The notes below the pieces were generated by a model. It made no database searches, was not told the DNA's origin, and saw only the letters and a program-made list of their open reading frames with translations. The translations under genes were made by a program, and so were the position numbers. Positions 1 through 8,520 of a stretch of 64,000 nt of DNA are shown here, piece by piece (position 1 is the stretch's first letter; the number at the start of each line of letters is the position of its first letter). The DNA comes from Bradyrhizobium sp. SRL28 (GTDB taxonomy: Bacteria > Pseudomonadota > Alphaproteobacteria > Rhizobiales > Xanthobacteraceae): NCBI RefSeq assembly GCF_018596315.1, contig NZ_JAHEAG010000016.1, positions 1 to 64,000 of the forward strand, given 5' to 3'.

Positions 1-1
1 C

Positions 2-1333
2 GTAGTTGGGGAGCTTCGGCGGCGTCCTTGGACCGCCTTGTGCGTGGGCCTGCTAACTTCAATTGCCGCGCAGGCTGCGTCGGCCGCCGATTGCCCAGGC
101 CATCCCGACGCCATCGGAACATCGCGCACGATCGTGGTCGACCCGCGCGCCCATCCCATCATCGGTACCATGCAATATGCCAAGACGCTGCCGCTCGCAG
201 ATCGTGAGGTAGTGCTGACCTTCGATGACGGTCCGCTGCCGAAATACAGCAACGAGATCCTCGACATTCTCGCCGCGCATTGCGCCAAGGCGACCTTCTT
301 CCTGGTCGGAAGCCAGGCCCACGCCAATCCGCAAGGCGTGCGCAAGGTGCGCGATGCCGGCCACACGGTGGCCACCCACACCCAAAATCATCCGGGCGGC
401 ATGGATCGCCTGCCGTTCGACCGCTCCAAACAGGAGATCGAACGGGGCATCGCGTCGGTGACAGCGGCGCTCGGCGACGGCACCGCGCCAGCGCCATTCC
501 TGCGCATTCCCGGTCTTCGACGCACCGACGAGATCGAGGAGTTCGCCGCGTCCAAGGGGCTTCAGCTCTGGAGTGCCGATTTCCCGGCCGACGACTGGCG
601 CGACGTCTCCGCCAATCGCGTCTATGAGCTCGCGATGCAGCGGCTGGAGCGAAAGGGCAAAGGCATCCTGTTGCTGCACGACATTCAGCCGCGCACGGTC
701 ACGGCACTGCCGAGGATTTTGCGCGAAATGAAGGCGCGCGGCTATCGCATCGTCCATGTGGTGCCGGCGACGCCCGATCGGCCGGCAACGCCGACCGAGC
801 CGCAGCAATGGCTGTTGCATCCGCCCTCGGAGACGGTGGCGACATCGCGCTGGCCGAAGGTCCCGAAATTCGCTTTAGCCGGCCCTACACTCCCCGTCCC
901 GGCCTTGTCCGATCTCGATTGGCACACGACCGATCTTGGCGTACGCGCCATGCGGCGCGGGCGCAGCGTGCCCCTGCCACAGGTCGCGCTGTGGCCGCGG
1001 CAAACGACGTTGCCGCCAGCCGGAACGCTGGCCGCGCTGCCGGTTCCGGCCCGAAGCATTTTCAAAATTCCGGAATCAGCGAGCATGACCCTGCTGGCCG
1101 CGTCCGCGCGCCGGGCGGCATCGACTGCGCAGGCGCGTTCAACGGAAGTCTCCTCGGCAAAGCTCGCCGGCAAATCCCGCCGCCACGGCCACACAACCGC
1201 GGCCCAGCCGCCGGCACCCACCGGACACGCGGAGCCGTCGCCGCAAAGCGCCGGCGCGACCGCGCCCAAGCCGGCGGCACAAGCCAAAAGGAATGGGCGA
1301 TCGGTTCGGGTCGCCGGTTTGAAGAAGCGCTGA
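2..1333 (+). CDS. Polysaccharide deacetylase family protein (5' end outside window)
   Basis: NodB-homology carbohydrate esterase that probably removes acetyl groups from a cell-surface or peptidoglycan-type polysaccharide in the periplasm. Counting from an in-frame TTG at 38, a hydrophobic alanine-rich signal-like segment covers residues 1-17. The metal and catalytic motif TFDDGP is at 61-66, and the second metal motif HTQNH is at 114-118. The NodB fold ends near residue 245. The last 180 residues are low-complexity and rich in Pro, Ala, Arg and Ser, with a basic end, unlike the catalytic domain. The frame is open to base 2 with no stop, so the real start is probably upstream and the TTG is only the first usable codon. 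Family assignment is firm; the substrate is unknown. Confidence 0.85.
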   Translation, partial: VVGELRRRPWTALCVGLLTSIAAQAASAADCPGHPDAIGTSRTIVVDPRAHPIIGTMQYAKTLPLADREVVLTFDDGPLPKYSNEILDILAAHCAKATFFLVGSQAHANPQGVRKVRDAGHTVATHTQNHPGGMDRLPFDRSKQEIERGIASVTAALGDGTAPAPFLRIPGLRRTDEIEEFAASKGLQLWSADFPADDWRDVSANRVYELAMQRLERKGKGILLLHDIQPRTVTALPRILREMKARGYRIVHVVPATPDRPATPTEPQQWLLHPPSETVATSRWPKVPKFALAGPTLPVPALSDLDWHTTDLGVRAMRRGRSVPLPQVALWPRQTTLPPAGTLAALPVPARSIFKIPESASMTLLAASARRAASTAQARSTEVSSAKLAGKSRRHGHTTAAQPPAPTGHAEPSPQSAGATAPKPAAQAKRNGRSVRVAGLKKR

Positions 1334-1417
1334 TCGGCGGGTTCTGATCGAATGGATCAGGACCGCCACCTAATTTATTTTGAAGCGTTTTCCTGAGCTC
1401 GCAATCGGGGCAAGGGC

Positions 1418-1792
1418 TCAGTTCGTCACGATCTTGGCGATGCAGAGCAGGATGACGATGGCGAGGAACAGCAGGTCGATATAGGCCTTGATCTCGCCGG
1501 CATGGCGCAGCCCACCGACCTCGGTGATGATCTGCTTGCGCGTCGAGGTCGAATTCGGCCCCTCGCCCAGCGCCGCCACCAGACGGCGCGCCTCCAGTTC
1601 CAGCCGTTCGATGCGCTGAAAGAAGTGAAACGAGCGCAGCGCCGACGCCGCATGCATGCCCGCATAGACCAGCACGAGAACCGCGACGAGCACCCGGTGC
1701 TGGTACTTTTCGAGGAAATTCAGAGCGAAATAGACCAGGGCCAGAAACACGAAGTTGGAGAGGAATCGATAGGCGTAGCTCAGAAACAGCAT
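1418..1792 (-). CDS. Small integral membrane protein, unknown function
   Basis: A 124-residue protein with two hydrophobic segments near the N terminus (about 8-25 and 33-50), a charged, helical middle (about 58-100) and a third hydrophobic segment at about 105-120. This predicts a three-helix membrane protein with a soluble loop. A GGAG lies about 8 bases before the ATG. It converges on the polysaccharide deacetylase. I recognise no family. The clean hydrophobic pattern, ribosome binding site and lack of a better overlapping frame support it as a real gene. Confidence 0.7.
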   Translation of the reverse strand: MLFLSYAYRFLSNFVFLALVYFALNFLEKYQHRVLVAVLVLVYAGMHAASALRSFHFFQRIERLELEARRLVAALGEGPNSTSTRKQIITEVGGLRHAGEIKAYIDLLFLAIVILLCIAKIVTN

Positions 1793-1884
1793 GAAGATGC
1801 TCCGGGTGGTCTTGGTAGTGTCGAACTTCCTGGAAGCGCCGCACGGCGGCGAAGCCGGCGGGAATCAACAGCCGGCGGGCGCGC

Positions 1885-1977
1885 TCAGTTTACGCGAACG
1901 GTGCGACAGTAGGGGCAACAACCCGCACCCCTGCGGCAAACGATTCGCGCACCGTGGCATTGCGGACACGCGAACAC
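1885..1977 (-). CDS. Possible 30-residue zinc-ribbon peptide
   Basis: A very short frame from a GTG encodes about 30 residues with CPQC near the start and CCPYC near the end, plus one more Cys between them. The paired CPxC knuckles are what a minimal zinc ribbon needs. The frame stays open upstream for about 20 more codons without another start codon, so this could also be the 3' end of a longer decayed gene. It sits in an otherwise empty 490-base stretch. No function can be assigned. Confidence 0.35.
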   Translation of the reverse strand: MFACPQCHGARIVCRRGAGCCPYCRTVRVN

Positions 1978-2280
1978 CTCGCAGAACCGATTGTATTGGA
2001 CCCGAACTGCAACGTTGTGGTGCGCTTGGAGGGTATCGGATCACCAACTATACGAAGCTGTTACAAACGAGTGCGGACCTGCCTGACCAGCCACCACAGG
2101 ACCGCTGTGAGGCTATTCTGACTGTCGGGATACCGCAAAAGAGGACCCGCCATTTGCGGCGGGTGTAAGTCTAGGGAGAAGACTACAAACTAAGCTGATT
2201 CGCGGCGCCAGCCTGTACCGCAATTCACACACGCTATTAGAAAAACAGACCCGATCGATGTTCCGGATATCCCACGGCCG

Positions 2281-2706
2281 CTATACTTTGCTTTCGATCA
2301 TCTTGAGTTTAACGCTCTCGCAGGTCTTCCGAACCTGCTCGGTAAAGATCGCGCATTCTTCGATGCGCTTGAAGATCTTTTTGGCTTCCTCTCGATACGA
2401 GGCTGCGGTATCGCGCATGAACGCAATGGCGTTATGCACTTCGGCGGTCATCGCCTCGCATTTCTTCGCCGCGCTGATCAGCTCTGCTCCCATGGCTTCG
2501 ATTTCCCTTGCGGCGGCTTCATAGTCGCGTACCACAGCCTCGGCAGTGAGCGCGCCGACGCGCGTGACGCCCTCTTCATGCTCGACATAGTCTGGCATCG
2601 TTCCCGATGGCGCCGCCCTGATCGCGGGAAGGTTCCCGACGACGTCTTCTTCAAGCTTGGCTAAATCCAGCGGCGCAGTTCTGTGAAGTCGTTCGATACT
2701 CGCCAT
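2281..2706 (-). CDS. Conserved coiled-coil protein, unknown function
   Basis: A 141-residue soluble protein. The start is taken at the ATG at 2706 because GGAG lies about 8 bases upstream and the further upstream reading frame is Arg/Ser-rich and unconvincing. Residues about 55-135 are rich in Ala, Glu and Lys with heptad-like spacing, predicting a long helix or coiled coil. There is no signal peptide or membrane segment. It is alone, with the divergent lipoprotein gene about 300 bases away. Function is unknown; a phasin-like or structural role is possible but only a guess. Confidence 0.65.
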   Translation of the reverse strand: MASIERLHRTAPLDLAKLEEDVVGNLPAIRAAPSGTMPDYVEHEEGVTRVGALTAEAVVRDYEAAAREIEAMGAELISAAKKCEAMTAEVHNAIAFMRDTAASYREEAKKIFKRIEECAIFTEQVRKTCESVKLKMIESKV

Positions 2707-3013
2707 AGGCCATTCTCCATCACTCGATGAACAACCCCCATCGCGTGAACATAGCGACCGATTCGTGGCGGAATCCTGCATCGAAGGAAGCAACGAGAAG
2801 GCGAACGTGTGAATACGAGCGCTGAGATGGCGTCGAGGCGCTTTCACCGGAAGCCGCACTGACCCACGCATTAACCATGCCGGCGCATCAGGCCGCGCGC
2901 GGCCTACGCTTAATGCGCGTTTAACAGTTTTGCATCATTGATCGACATTCCAGCGCAACGTCATTCAAGCCGCAAGAATTGCGGGCCGCACTCAACCTCT
3001 TTTGGAGGATCGA

Positions 3014-3859
3014 TTGAGGACGCTTTTTATTTGCGCGCTGGCTACTACGTTGGTCGGTTGCAGTAGCCAACAATCAGCACAGCCTTCATGCGTTGGCCTG
3101 AATCCATTGGCCTGCCTGACCGCGGTTCATGTGCCGATTGAATCTGCATCATATGACAGCGACTCTGTCAGAGCGAAACCAGTGTCCGACATCGCCTGGC
3201 GCGACGACAGCCCGCCCCGATCGCACGCGGACCACGTCGCCTGTCCGACACCCAAGCCAATCAAGATCGCGGCAAAAGCTGCTACCGTTCCCATACCGAT
3301 TCCTTCTCCGCAAGCGAACCAGCAGACGACGGGCAATGCCGTCGCTTCCCAAGCGCCTCGCGCTTCCCAAGCTGCTCGCGCTTCCGAAGCGCCTCGCGCT
3401 TCCCAAGCGACACGCTCAATTACCGCCGATCCGCAGACAACGACCGACGTTCCGCGGACCCGAACGACGGAGGAGCAGGTGGCGGCCGCCGCTGCGGTCG
3501 CAGAGGGAATGTCTGTCCCGACATTGGATGCGTCGCTGGACGCGCTCGTGGCCGTCCTCGTGGCGGGTCCCGACGTCAAGTCGGTTTCCGACCTGGCCGG
3601 CAAGACAATTGCGATCGACGATAGATATTCCGAGTCGTCTATCAGCCGCGTCAGGACAGCGATGGCGGCGGCGGGCGCGCTCGAAGTCCAACTGAGCAAA
3701 GGTCAAACCACTGCGATCAATCGGCTGATCAGCAAGGAAGTTGCGGCCGCGATCGTCGGGCTAGTCTCTGCCAGCGCCGCGGACAGCTTTCCTGAACTCA
3801 CGCGATTCAGGACCTTTCAAGTCCCGCTCGCAACTCGTTCCCCGAACAAGCAACCGTGA
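3014..3859 (+). CDS. Lipoprotein with TAXI/NMT1-like substrate-binding C-terminal domain
   Basis: A 281-residue exported lipoprotein. The TTG at 3014 is chosen because GGAGG lies 5 bases before it; an in-frame TTG at 3002 lies before that site. The lipobox LVGC puts the lipidated Cys at residue 16. A Ser/Pro/Ala-rich linker follows, containing four 6-residue repeats (bases 3344-3415). The C-terminal part, from about residue 165, carries SDLAGKTIAID, a hallmark of TAXI/NMT1-type periplasmic binding folds. The domain is much shorter than a full binding protein (about 300 residues), so it may be one lobe only. No transporter genes lie beside it. Ligand and role are unknown. Confidence 0.7.
   Translation: MRTLFICALATTLVGCSSQQSAQPSCVGLNPLACLTAVHVPIESASYDSDSVRAKPVSDIAWRDDSPPRSHADHVACPTPKPIKIAAKAATVPIPIPSPQANQQTTGNAVASQAPRASQAARASEAPRASQATRSITADPQTTTDVPRTRTTEEQVAAAAAVAEGMSVPTLDASLDALVAVLVAGPDVKSVSDLAGKTIAIDDRYSESSISRVRTAMAAAGALEVQLSKGQTTAINRLISKEVAAAIVGLVSASAADSFPELTRFRTFQVPLATRSPNKQP
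3344..3415 (+). repeat. Four tandem 18-bp repeats inside the lipoprotein gene
   Basis: Four head-to-tail units of 18 bases (3344-3361, 3362-3379, 3380-3397, 3398-3415) based on GCTTCCCAAGCGCCTCGC, with 1-3 differences per unit. They encode a six-residue Ala-Ser-Gln/Glu-Ala-x-Arg repeat in the linker between the lipid anchor and the binding-like domain. In-frame copy-number change would alter tether length without breaking the gene. Confidence 0.85.
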
Positions 3860-4385
3860 GCGGGTACGGGACGCGTGAGACTCTATGGAGAGAGGATAGG
3901 CGAGGAAACATCTATTTCGCCCGATAACAAGGCTCCGCTGGCGAAGACCTATCAGCTTGCTTCGCTGCCCCCGCTTGCTCAGCTATTTTTACGCACCATC
4001 GCAAGCCGCGAAAACGACATCCCTTCTGCAGCCCTGGCCACCGCCCAGGGACTGTTTACGCTGCAGAGTTTCACCAGCCGCCTTCAGGTCTGGACCTGAT
4101 CAGCGCGACCATTTATGCGCGCTCCCAAATACCGGAGTCGACGAGAACGGCGTGTCCTGCGCAGCAACGTCAGAAAAAACTGAGTGATTTCAAAGATGGA
4201 AATCGTTCCCGCTTCGCCGAGTGCGGCTGCGCATCTTTGAAATCCGAAGAACGTCCACCTCGCCTTTCCTCGGCGTATTTCGATAGTGGAATCGGCTTGC
4301 GGTACTTCCCCGCGCAGCGTAATTTTCAACTACACGTAGTTCATTCGAAAGCAACCTATCGGGTTCGGCCTAGCGGGAGAGAGCG
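3860..4385. other. Gene-free spacer with an inverted repeat
   Basis: I see no convincing coding sequence in these 526 bases. The only short frames lack ribosome binding sites and recognisable content. The notable structure is a perfect 13-bp inverted repeat at 4186-4198 and 4232-4244. Confidence 0.5.
4186..4244. repeat. Perfect 13-bp inverted repeat, 33-base loop
   Basis: GATTTCAAAGATG at 4186-4198 is exactly complementary to CATCTTTGAAATC at 4232-4244. There is no T-run after either arm, so a simple terminator is unlikely. It lies about 140 bases upstream of the DUF1326 gene and could be an RNA hairpin, a paired operator or a small mobile-element remnant. Confidence 0.7.
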
Positions 4386-5015
4386 ATGGCGGACGTCCAA
4401 TGGCACCTTTCCGGTGACTATTTCGAGAATTGCAGTTGCAGCATCGTGTGTCCCTGCCTCGTATCGTCGGCTCCGCCGTTGACCGCGCGACCGACCGAGG
4501 GCTTCTGCAACGTACCGCTGATCTTCCACGTCGACAGCGGCCGCTATGGCGACATCGCGCTCGATGGACTCAATGTCCTGGTTATCCTCCACGCACCTGG
4601 AGTGATGGCAGACGGAGATTGGTCGGTGGCCGCCTATATCGATCAGCGCGCCGACGATGCGCAGACCGAGGCGCTAGCTGCGATCTTCACCGGCGCCGCC
4701 GGTGGTCCGATGGCCGCGTTCACACCGCTGATCACCAAGAACCTCGGGGTGCGCAAGGTCCCGATCACATTCCGAATCGACGGCAAGACGCGGTCCGCGG
4801 AAATCCCGGGCATTCTGCACATGTCCGTCGATCCTTTGCCGACCATGCATCCGAGCGGCGAGATGTGGGCGAACATCGGCCATCCGGTCAGCCCCGACAA
4901 CATGGTGATGGCCGTCGGCGCTCCCGGCAATACGTTTAGCGATCATGGCATGCGCTGGGATAATTCCGGCAAGAACGGCCTCTATGCGCCGATCCGCTGG
5001 TCGAACCAGGCCTGA
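4386..5015 (+). CDS. DUF1326 domain-containing protein
   Basis: A 209-residue soluble protein matching the DUF1326 family over its whole length. Cysteines cluster near the N terminus (NCSCSIVCPCL, residues about 16-26), suggesting metal or redox chemistry. The ATG follows GGGAGAGAGCG. The gene is followed after 52 bases by a DUF2182 membrane protein. DUF1326 and DUF2182 genes commonly occur together, which implies one functional unit at the membrane; the biochemical role is not established. No signal peptide is seen. Confidence 0.85.
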   Translation: MADVQWHLSGDYFENCSCSIVCPCLVSSAPPLTARPTEGFCNVPLIFHVDSGRYGDIALDGLNVLVILHAPGVMADGDWSVAAYIDQRADDAQTEALAAIFTGAAGGPMAAFTPLITKNLGVRKVPITFRIDGKTRSAEIPGILHMSVDPLPTMHPSGEMWANIGHPVSPDNMVMAVGAPGNTFSDHGMRWDNSGKNGLYAPIRWSNQA

Positions 5016-5067
5016 TGCAACTCCTGATACCGGCGCCTTGCGACAAGGCCGGCAACGTCAATCGCAA

Positions 5068-5889
5068 ATGACCGACAGCACCCTGGAAACCGTGCTTCGG
5101 CGCGATCGCTGGATCGTCGGCGGTGCGATCGGCATCATTGTCGCGCTGGCATGGAGCTATGTGCTCTGGCTCGCCAACGACATGGACATGGGCGGCATGG
5201 ACATGACCGGGCTCCGCATGATCCCGGCCGGGATCGGAATCATGTTGCCGGCCAACGAGCCATGGCGAGCGATCGAGTTCGCGTATGTGTTCCTGATGTG
5301 GGCGGTGATGATGGTCGGAATGATGGCGCCCTCGGCAGCGCCCATGATCCTCATGTACGCCCGGGTGGGTCGACAGTGGAAAGCGCAGGGCAAGCCGTTC
5401 GCCGCGACCGGCTGGTTTGCGGCCGGTTATCTCCTCGCCTGGAGCGGCTTTTCGCTGGCAGCCACCTTTCTCCAATGGGTGATCGAGCGGACAGCGTTGC
5501 TGGATTCCCAGATGGCGATCGCCAGCAACCTTCTCGGCGCAATCGTACTGATCGCGGCGGGGGTCTATCAATGGACACCGCTCAAGGACGTTTGTCTCGC
5601 CCAATGCCAGTCGCCGTTTCTGTTCCTGATGCGCCACGGCGGCTTTCAGAACCACCTGCGAGGCTGCCTGCTGCTGGGGCTTCGACACGGAGGCTATTGT
5701 GTCGGCTGCTGCTGGGTTTTGATGGCGCTCTTGTTCGTAGGCGGGGCGATGAACGTGCTTTGGATTGCGCTTTTGGCGCTGCTTGTCCTTTTGGAGAAAC
5801 TTACGCCGGTCGGACGATGGATCGCGCGTGCTGCCGGCATTGCATGTGTGGCCGCGGGCGCTTGGCTGCTGGTGTCCTTGCCGCAGTGA
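5068..5889 (+). CDS. DUF2182 domain-containing integral membrane protein
   Basis: A 273-residue polytopic membrane protein with about 6-7 hydrophobic helices. Characteristic DUF2182 features include a Met-rich segment MWAVMMVGMMAPSA and Cys-containing motifs (CLAQCQSPF and CVGCCW) that could bind a metal. The ATG at 5068 is chosen because the protein then starts with a short charged cytoplasmic segment before the first helix. It partners the preceding DUF1326 gene. Metal-binding capacity is inferred from Met/Cys content only. Confidence 0.85.
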   Translation: MTDSTLETVLRRDRWIVGGAIGIIVALAWSYVLWLANDMDMGGMDMTGLRMIPAGIGIMLPANEPWRAIEFAYVFLMWAVMMVGMMAPSAAPMILMYARVGRQWKAQGKPFAATGWFAAGYLLAWSGFSLAATFLQWVIERTALLDSQMAIASNLLGAIVLIAAGVYQWTPLKDVCLAQCQSPFLFLMRHGGFQNHLRGCLLLGLRHGGYCVGCCWVLMALLFVGGAMNVLWIALLALLVLLEKLTPVGRWIARAAGIACVAAGAWLLVSLPQ

Positions 5890-5985
5890 CGAGCTAGTGG
5901 AAGAGCATTCCAGAATTCGCTGCGGGTAACAACGCGGGAATAGAACGACCGCGAAAACGTTTTTTTGTATCAATGGCTTATGCTT

Positions 5986-6042
5986 TGGTGCGCTCGGAGG
6001 ACGGAGATGATGTTTGCAATTTCAATACGTTATTCAGATGGG
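5986..6042 (+). repeat. Left direct repeat flanking the WGR/reverse-transcriptase cassette
   Basis: 57 bases that match 8406-8462 at 47 positions without gaps. The first 15 bases are identical in both copies (TGGTGCGCTCGGAGG). Read on the minus strand this core ends CCGAGCGCACCA, like the 3' end of a tRNA gene, which is a common integrase target. It may be an old attachment site. Confidence 0.6.
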
Positions 6043-6298
6043 TAAAGACGTTAAGTGCGGTGTGCGGCTATGGGTGCTTTTCGGGCTGGTGCGCCCCACG
6101 GATCGGCTCGCTTGAGTGAGGCGCGCTCGATGTTGGCTTTTCCGCCAATATCGGCGCAATGCAAATCGCCGATGGGCCAACGGCGTCGCCATTCCGCAGC
6201 TTGCAACCTGCAGCATCGCTATATTCCGTTGCACCAACCGCCATTGACGCGGCACGCCCGGCTTGCCATGTTGGCCGCCCGCCATTCCAGAGTCGTCC

Positions 6299-7360
6299 AT
6301 GCAAGTCGTCCGTTCCGTTCGCCTCTGGATGAAGGAGGGCCGTTCAGACAAACTCTATGAAGTCGATCTGGTCGATCTCGAACGCGACGTCGACGCACGC
6401 TATCTCGTCAATTTTAGATATGGCCGTCGCGGCACGTCGCTAAGGGATGGAACGAAGACTTCGTCTCCGGTTACCCGCTCGAACGCCGAAAAGCTGTTTG
6501 ACAGCGTCGTGGTGTCCAAGATCAACGACGGTTATCGCCGCGTCGACGGTGACGCACCACCGCTGACGGTTCTCGACACAGGTGCCGCTGCCGACGGACG
6601 CGACACGGAGCTACTCAAAAAGCTCGCGATCTGTGCGCGTAGTGCGTGGCCCGACAAGGAACGCGACCGCCTGTTCTGGCGCCTCGGCGTGATCCGGCTG
6701 GCCCCTGCCTATCCTCAACTCGCCGCCATCGCAGAGAAGATCGGCGCGGCGAATGCAAGTTACAGCCTCGTGTATGCGCTGGCGCGCTGCGGCCGTGCGA
6801 ACGCCGTCGATCTGCTACGCAGCTGCGCCGACGTCAATGTCAGCTTGGTGCCACGCGACTACGCGGCCTATGCCCTCGCCAGCGAACTGATGGGCGCGCG
6901 GCGACCGCCGCCGCGCCTGTCGTTACCGCGAACCACGGACACTGCGGCGACACGCGACATCGAGATGGCGCTGACGAACGGCGACGGCGCGGGGCTGCTG
7001 CAGGCCTTGCTGGCGGCGAGTTCAGCACATCCGGGCTTCGGCAATCAGTTCCTCATCGCTCTTGCCCACCACGCGCTCGCCGACAGCGCGGCGCGCAAGA
7101 CGCTGCTCGCGGCCGTGCGCGCGATGAGTCCACGCCCGCCCTATGTTCAGGTGCTGCGGCGCCTGTTCAAATATGCCGATCTCACCGACGACGGTCCGCT
7201 GTTCGCTGCAACGGCACGGCAGTTCGAGCTGGCGACCGCGATGTACCGTCGCAGCCGCGTCTATAACGACCGCGTCTGGGTGCCCGGTTCGCGCCAGGCG
7301 CTGAAGCTCAGCGAGGAACTGCGGAGCGAGGCTCCGCGCATCGCGCTGTCCGAAACCTGA
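6299..7360 (+). CDS. WGR-domain protein, C-terminally truncated
   Basis: A 353-residue protein. The first 85 residues form a WGR domain (Val-rich start, then NFRYGRRGTSLRDGT), a module found in PARP enzymes, MolR and stand-alone bacterial proteins and thought to bind nucleic acid. The rest is alpha-helical and repeat-like, resembling HEAT-type arrays. The frame stops at 7358-7360, where recognisable reverse-transcriptase sequence begins in another frame at about 7354. This indicates that a deletion removed the 3' part of this gene and the 5' part of the next. Families of this architecture that I know are much longer. I infer it was the partner protein of the reverse transcriptase and is probably non-functional now. 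Confidence 0.75.
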   Translation: MQVVRSVRLWMKEGRSDKLYEVDLVDLERDVDARYLVNFRYGRRGTSLRDGTKTSSPVTRSNAEKLFDSVVVSKINDGYRRVDGDAPPLTVLDTGAAADGRDTELLKKLAICARSAWPDKERDRLFWRLGVIRLAPAYPQLAAIAEKIGAANASYSLVYALARCGRANAVDLLRSCADVNVSLVPRDYAAYALASELMGARRPPPRLSLPRTTDTAATRDIEMALTNGDGAGLLQALLAASSAHPGFGNQFLIALAHHALADSAARKTLLAAVRAMSPRPPYVQVLRRLFKYADLTDDGPLFAATARQFELATAMYRRSRVYNDRVWVPGSRQALKLSEELRSEAPRIALSET

Positions 7361-8229
7361 TCTGCCGCAGGCTCGATCGACGCCTCATGGGGCTCGCCCG
7401 CACGCTCGGCTTTGTCTATAGCCGCTATGCCGACGATCTGACCTTCTCTTGCTCCGGCGAAGCGGTGAAAAAGATCGGCACCTTGCTCAAGGCCGTGCAC
7501 GGCATTGTCGAGGCCGAAGGGTTCAAGGTCCATCCGGACAAGACGCGCGTGATGCGCAGGTCGACGCGCCAGGAGGTCACCGGGCTCACCGTGAATGAGG
7601 CCGTGACCGTGCCGCGCGACCTGCTGCGCCGTTACCGCGCCGTGCTGCAGCAGGTCGAGCGCCACGGGCCTGATGGCAAGCACTTCGGCCCCGGCAAGGA
7701 CGTGATCCGGTCGCTGCTCGGCTTCGGCCATTTCGCCATGATGGTCGATCCAGGGAGTGGCACGCCCTTGCTGCAGCGAGCGCAGCGCCTCGCCGCGCAG
7801 TACGCGCCCACCCGCTCCGAACGGCACCCGACCCGCGCCGCATTCCGCAAGGCCGCGGCTGCCGGCCAGACGCCGCCCGGCCGGCAATGGAATCCCGCAG
7901 AGCAGCTGCCGCCAGCGCCGGACCCGGTGTTGGTTGCGCTGGCGCGACAGGAAGAAAAGAAGCGGGCCGCACAAGCGCGCGCCGCAACGCCCGGCCTGTC
8001 CCGCCCGCCCAACGTTCCCCCATCGCCATGGGGCACACCGCGCGCTGCCGGCCCGCAGGCGGCTCCCCCGGCGGGAGCAGCGACGGCACCCAAAAAGAGA
8101 CAGCCGTGGTACGTCACGGCGATGGTGATCCTGCTGGCGGTGATGCTCACGCTCGCGCTCAGGCCCGGCGGCGCCGTGGTCGCCGGCGCGATGCTGTTTG
8201 TCTATTTCAGGTGGTTGTGGAAGCGTTGA
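7354..8229 (+). pseudogene. Retron-type reverse transcriptase, C-terminal half with membrane-anchored tail
   Basis: Homology starts without a start codon at NLICRRLDRRL (7354 on). The catalytic box RYADDLTFS follows, then HPDKTRV and the retron-typical VTG triplet in EVTGLTVN. The region after it (LLGFGHFAMMVDP) is also typical of retron enzymes. Everything upstream is missing, including reverse-transcriptase motifs 1-4 with the first catalytic Asp, so it cannot be active. An ATG at 7387 has no ribosome binding site. The C-terminal 140 residues are unusual: a charged segment, a Pro/Ala-rich linker and two hydrophobic helices ending in FRWLWKR, suggesting membrane anchoring. No retron RNA (msr-msd) could be recognised; it may have gone with the deletion. 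Confidence 0.8.
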
Positions 8230-8405
8230 AGCAGCGTCCGATCCGGGCCGATTCCAATTAGAGAAAGATCAACGAACCCGGAACGCTCAAAAGGGCTGTT
8301 CCACGGACAAAATTACGCGCCCCTGGACAGGATGCATCGCCAAATTTCGTTGTGAAATGACTGCATCGGATTGCATCGAAATCCAAGAAATATCAACGAT
8401 TTCGG

Positions 8406-8462
8406 TGGTGCGCTCGGAGGGCGGAGAAGATGTTAGCAACTTCAATAACTTGCAGAGATGGG
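8406..8462 (+). repeat. Right direct repeat flanking the WGR/reverse-transcriptase cassette
   Basis: Second copy of the 57-base sequence at 5986-6042, in the same orientation and 47/57 identical. The copies are 2420 bases apart and bracket exactly the WGR and reverse-transcriptase genes, as expected for attachment sites of an integrated element or for a duplication. Confidence 0.6.
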
Positions 8463-8520
8463 CAGAGCCCGGGGTGCATTTCGCGCCTATAGGTACTCTT
8501 CAAGCCCAGCCTGGGCTGAA

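Noticed and set aside
3875-4099. 74-codon frame after the lipoprotein gene
   Set aside because: No ribosome binding site, no recognisable domain, GTG start only.
4936-5973. 345-codon minus-strand frame opposite the DUF2182 gene
   Set aside because: His/Arg/Gln-rich antisense frame over a well-supported membrane protein.
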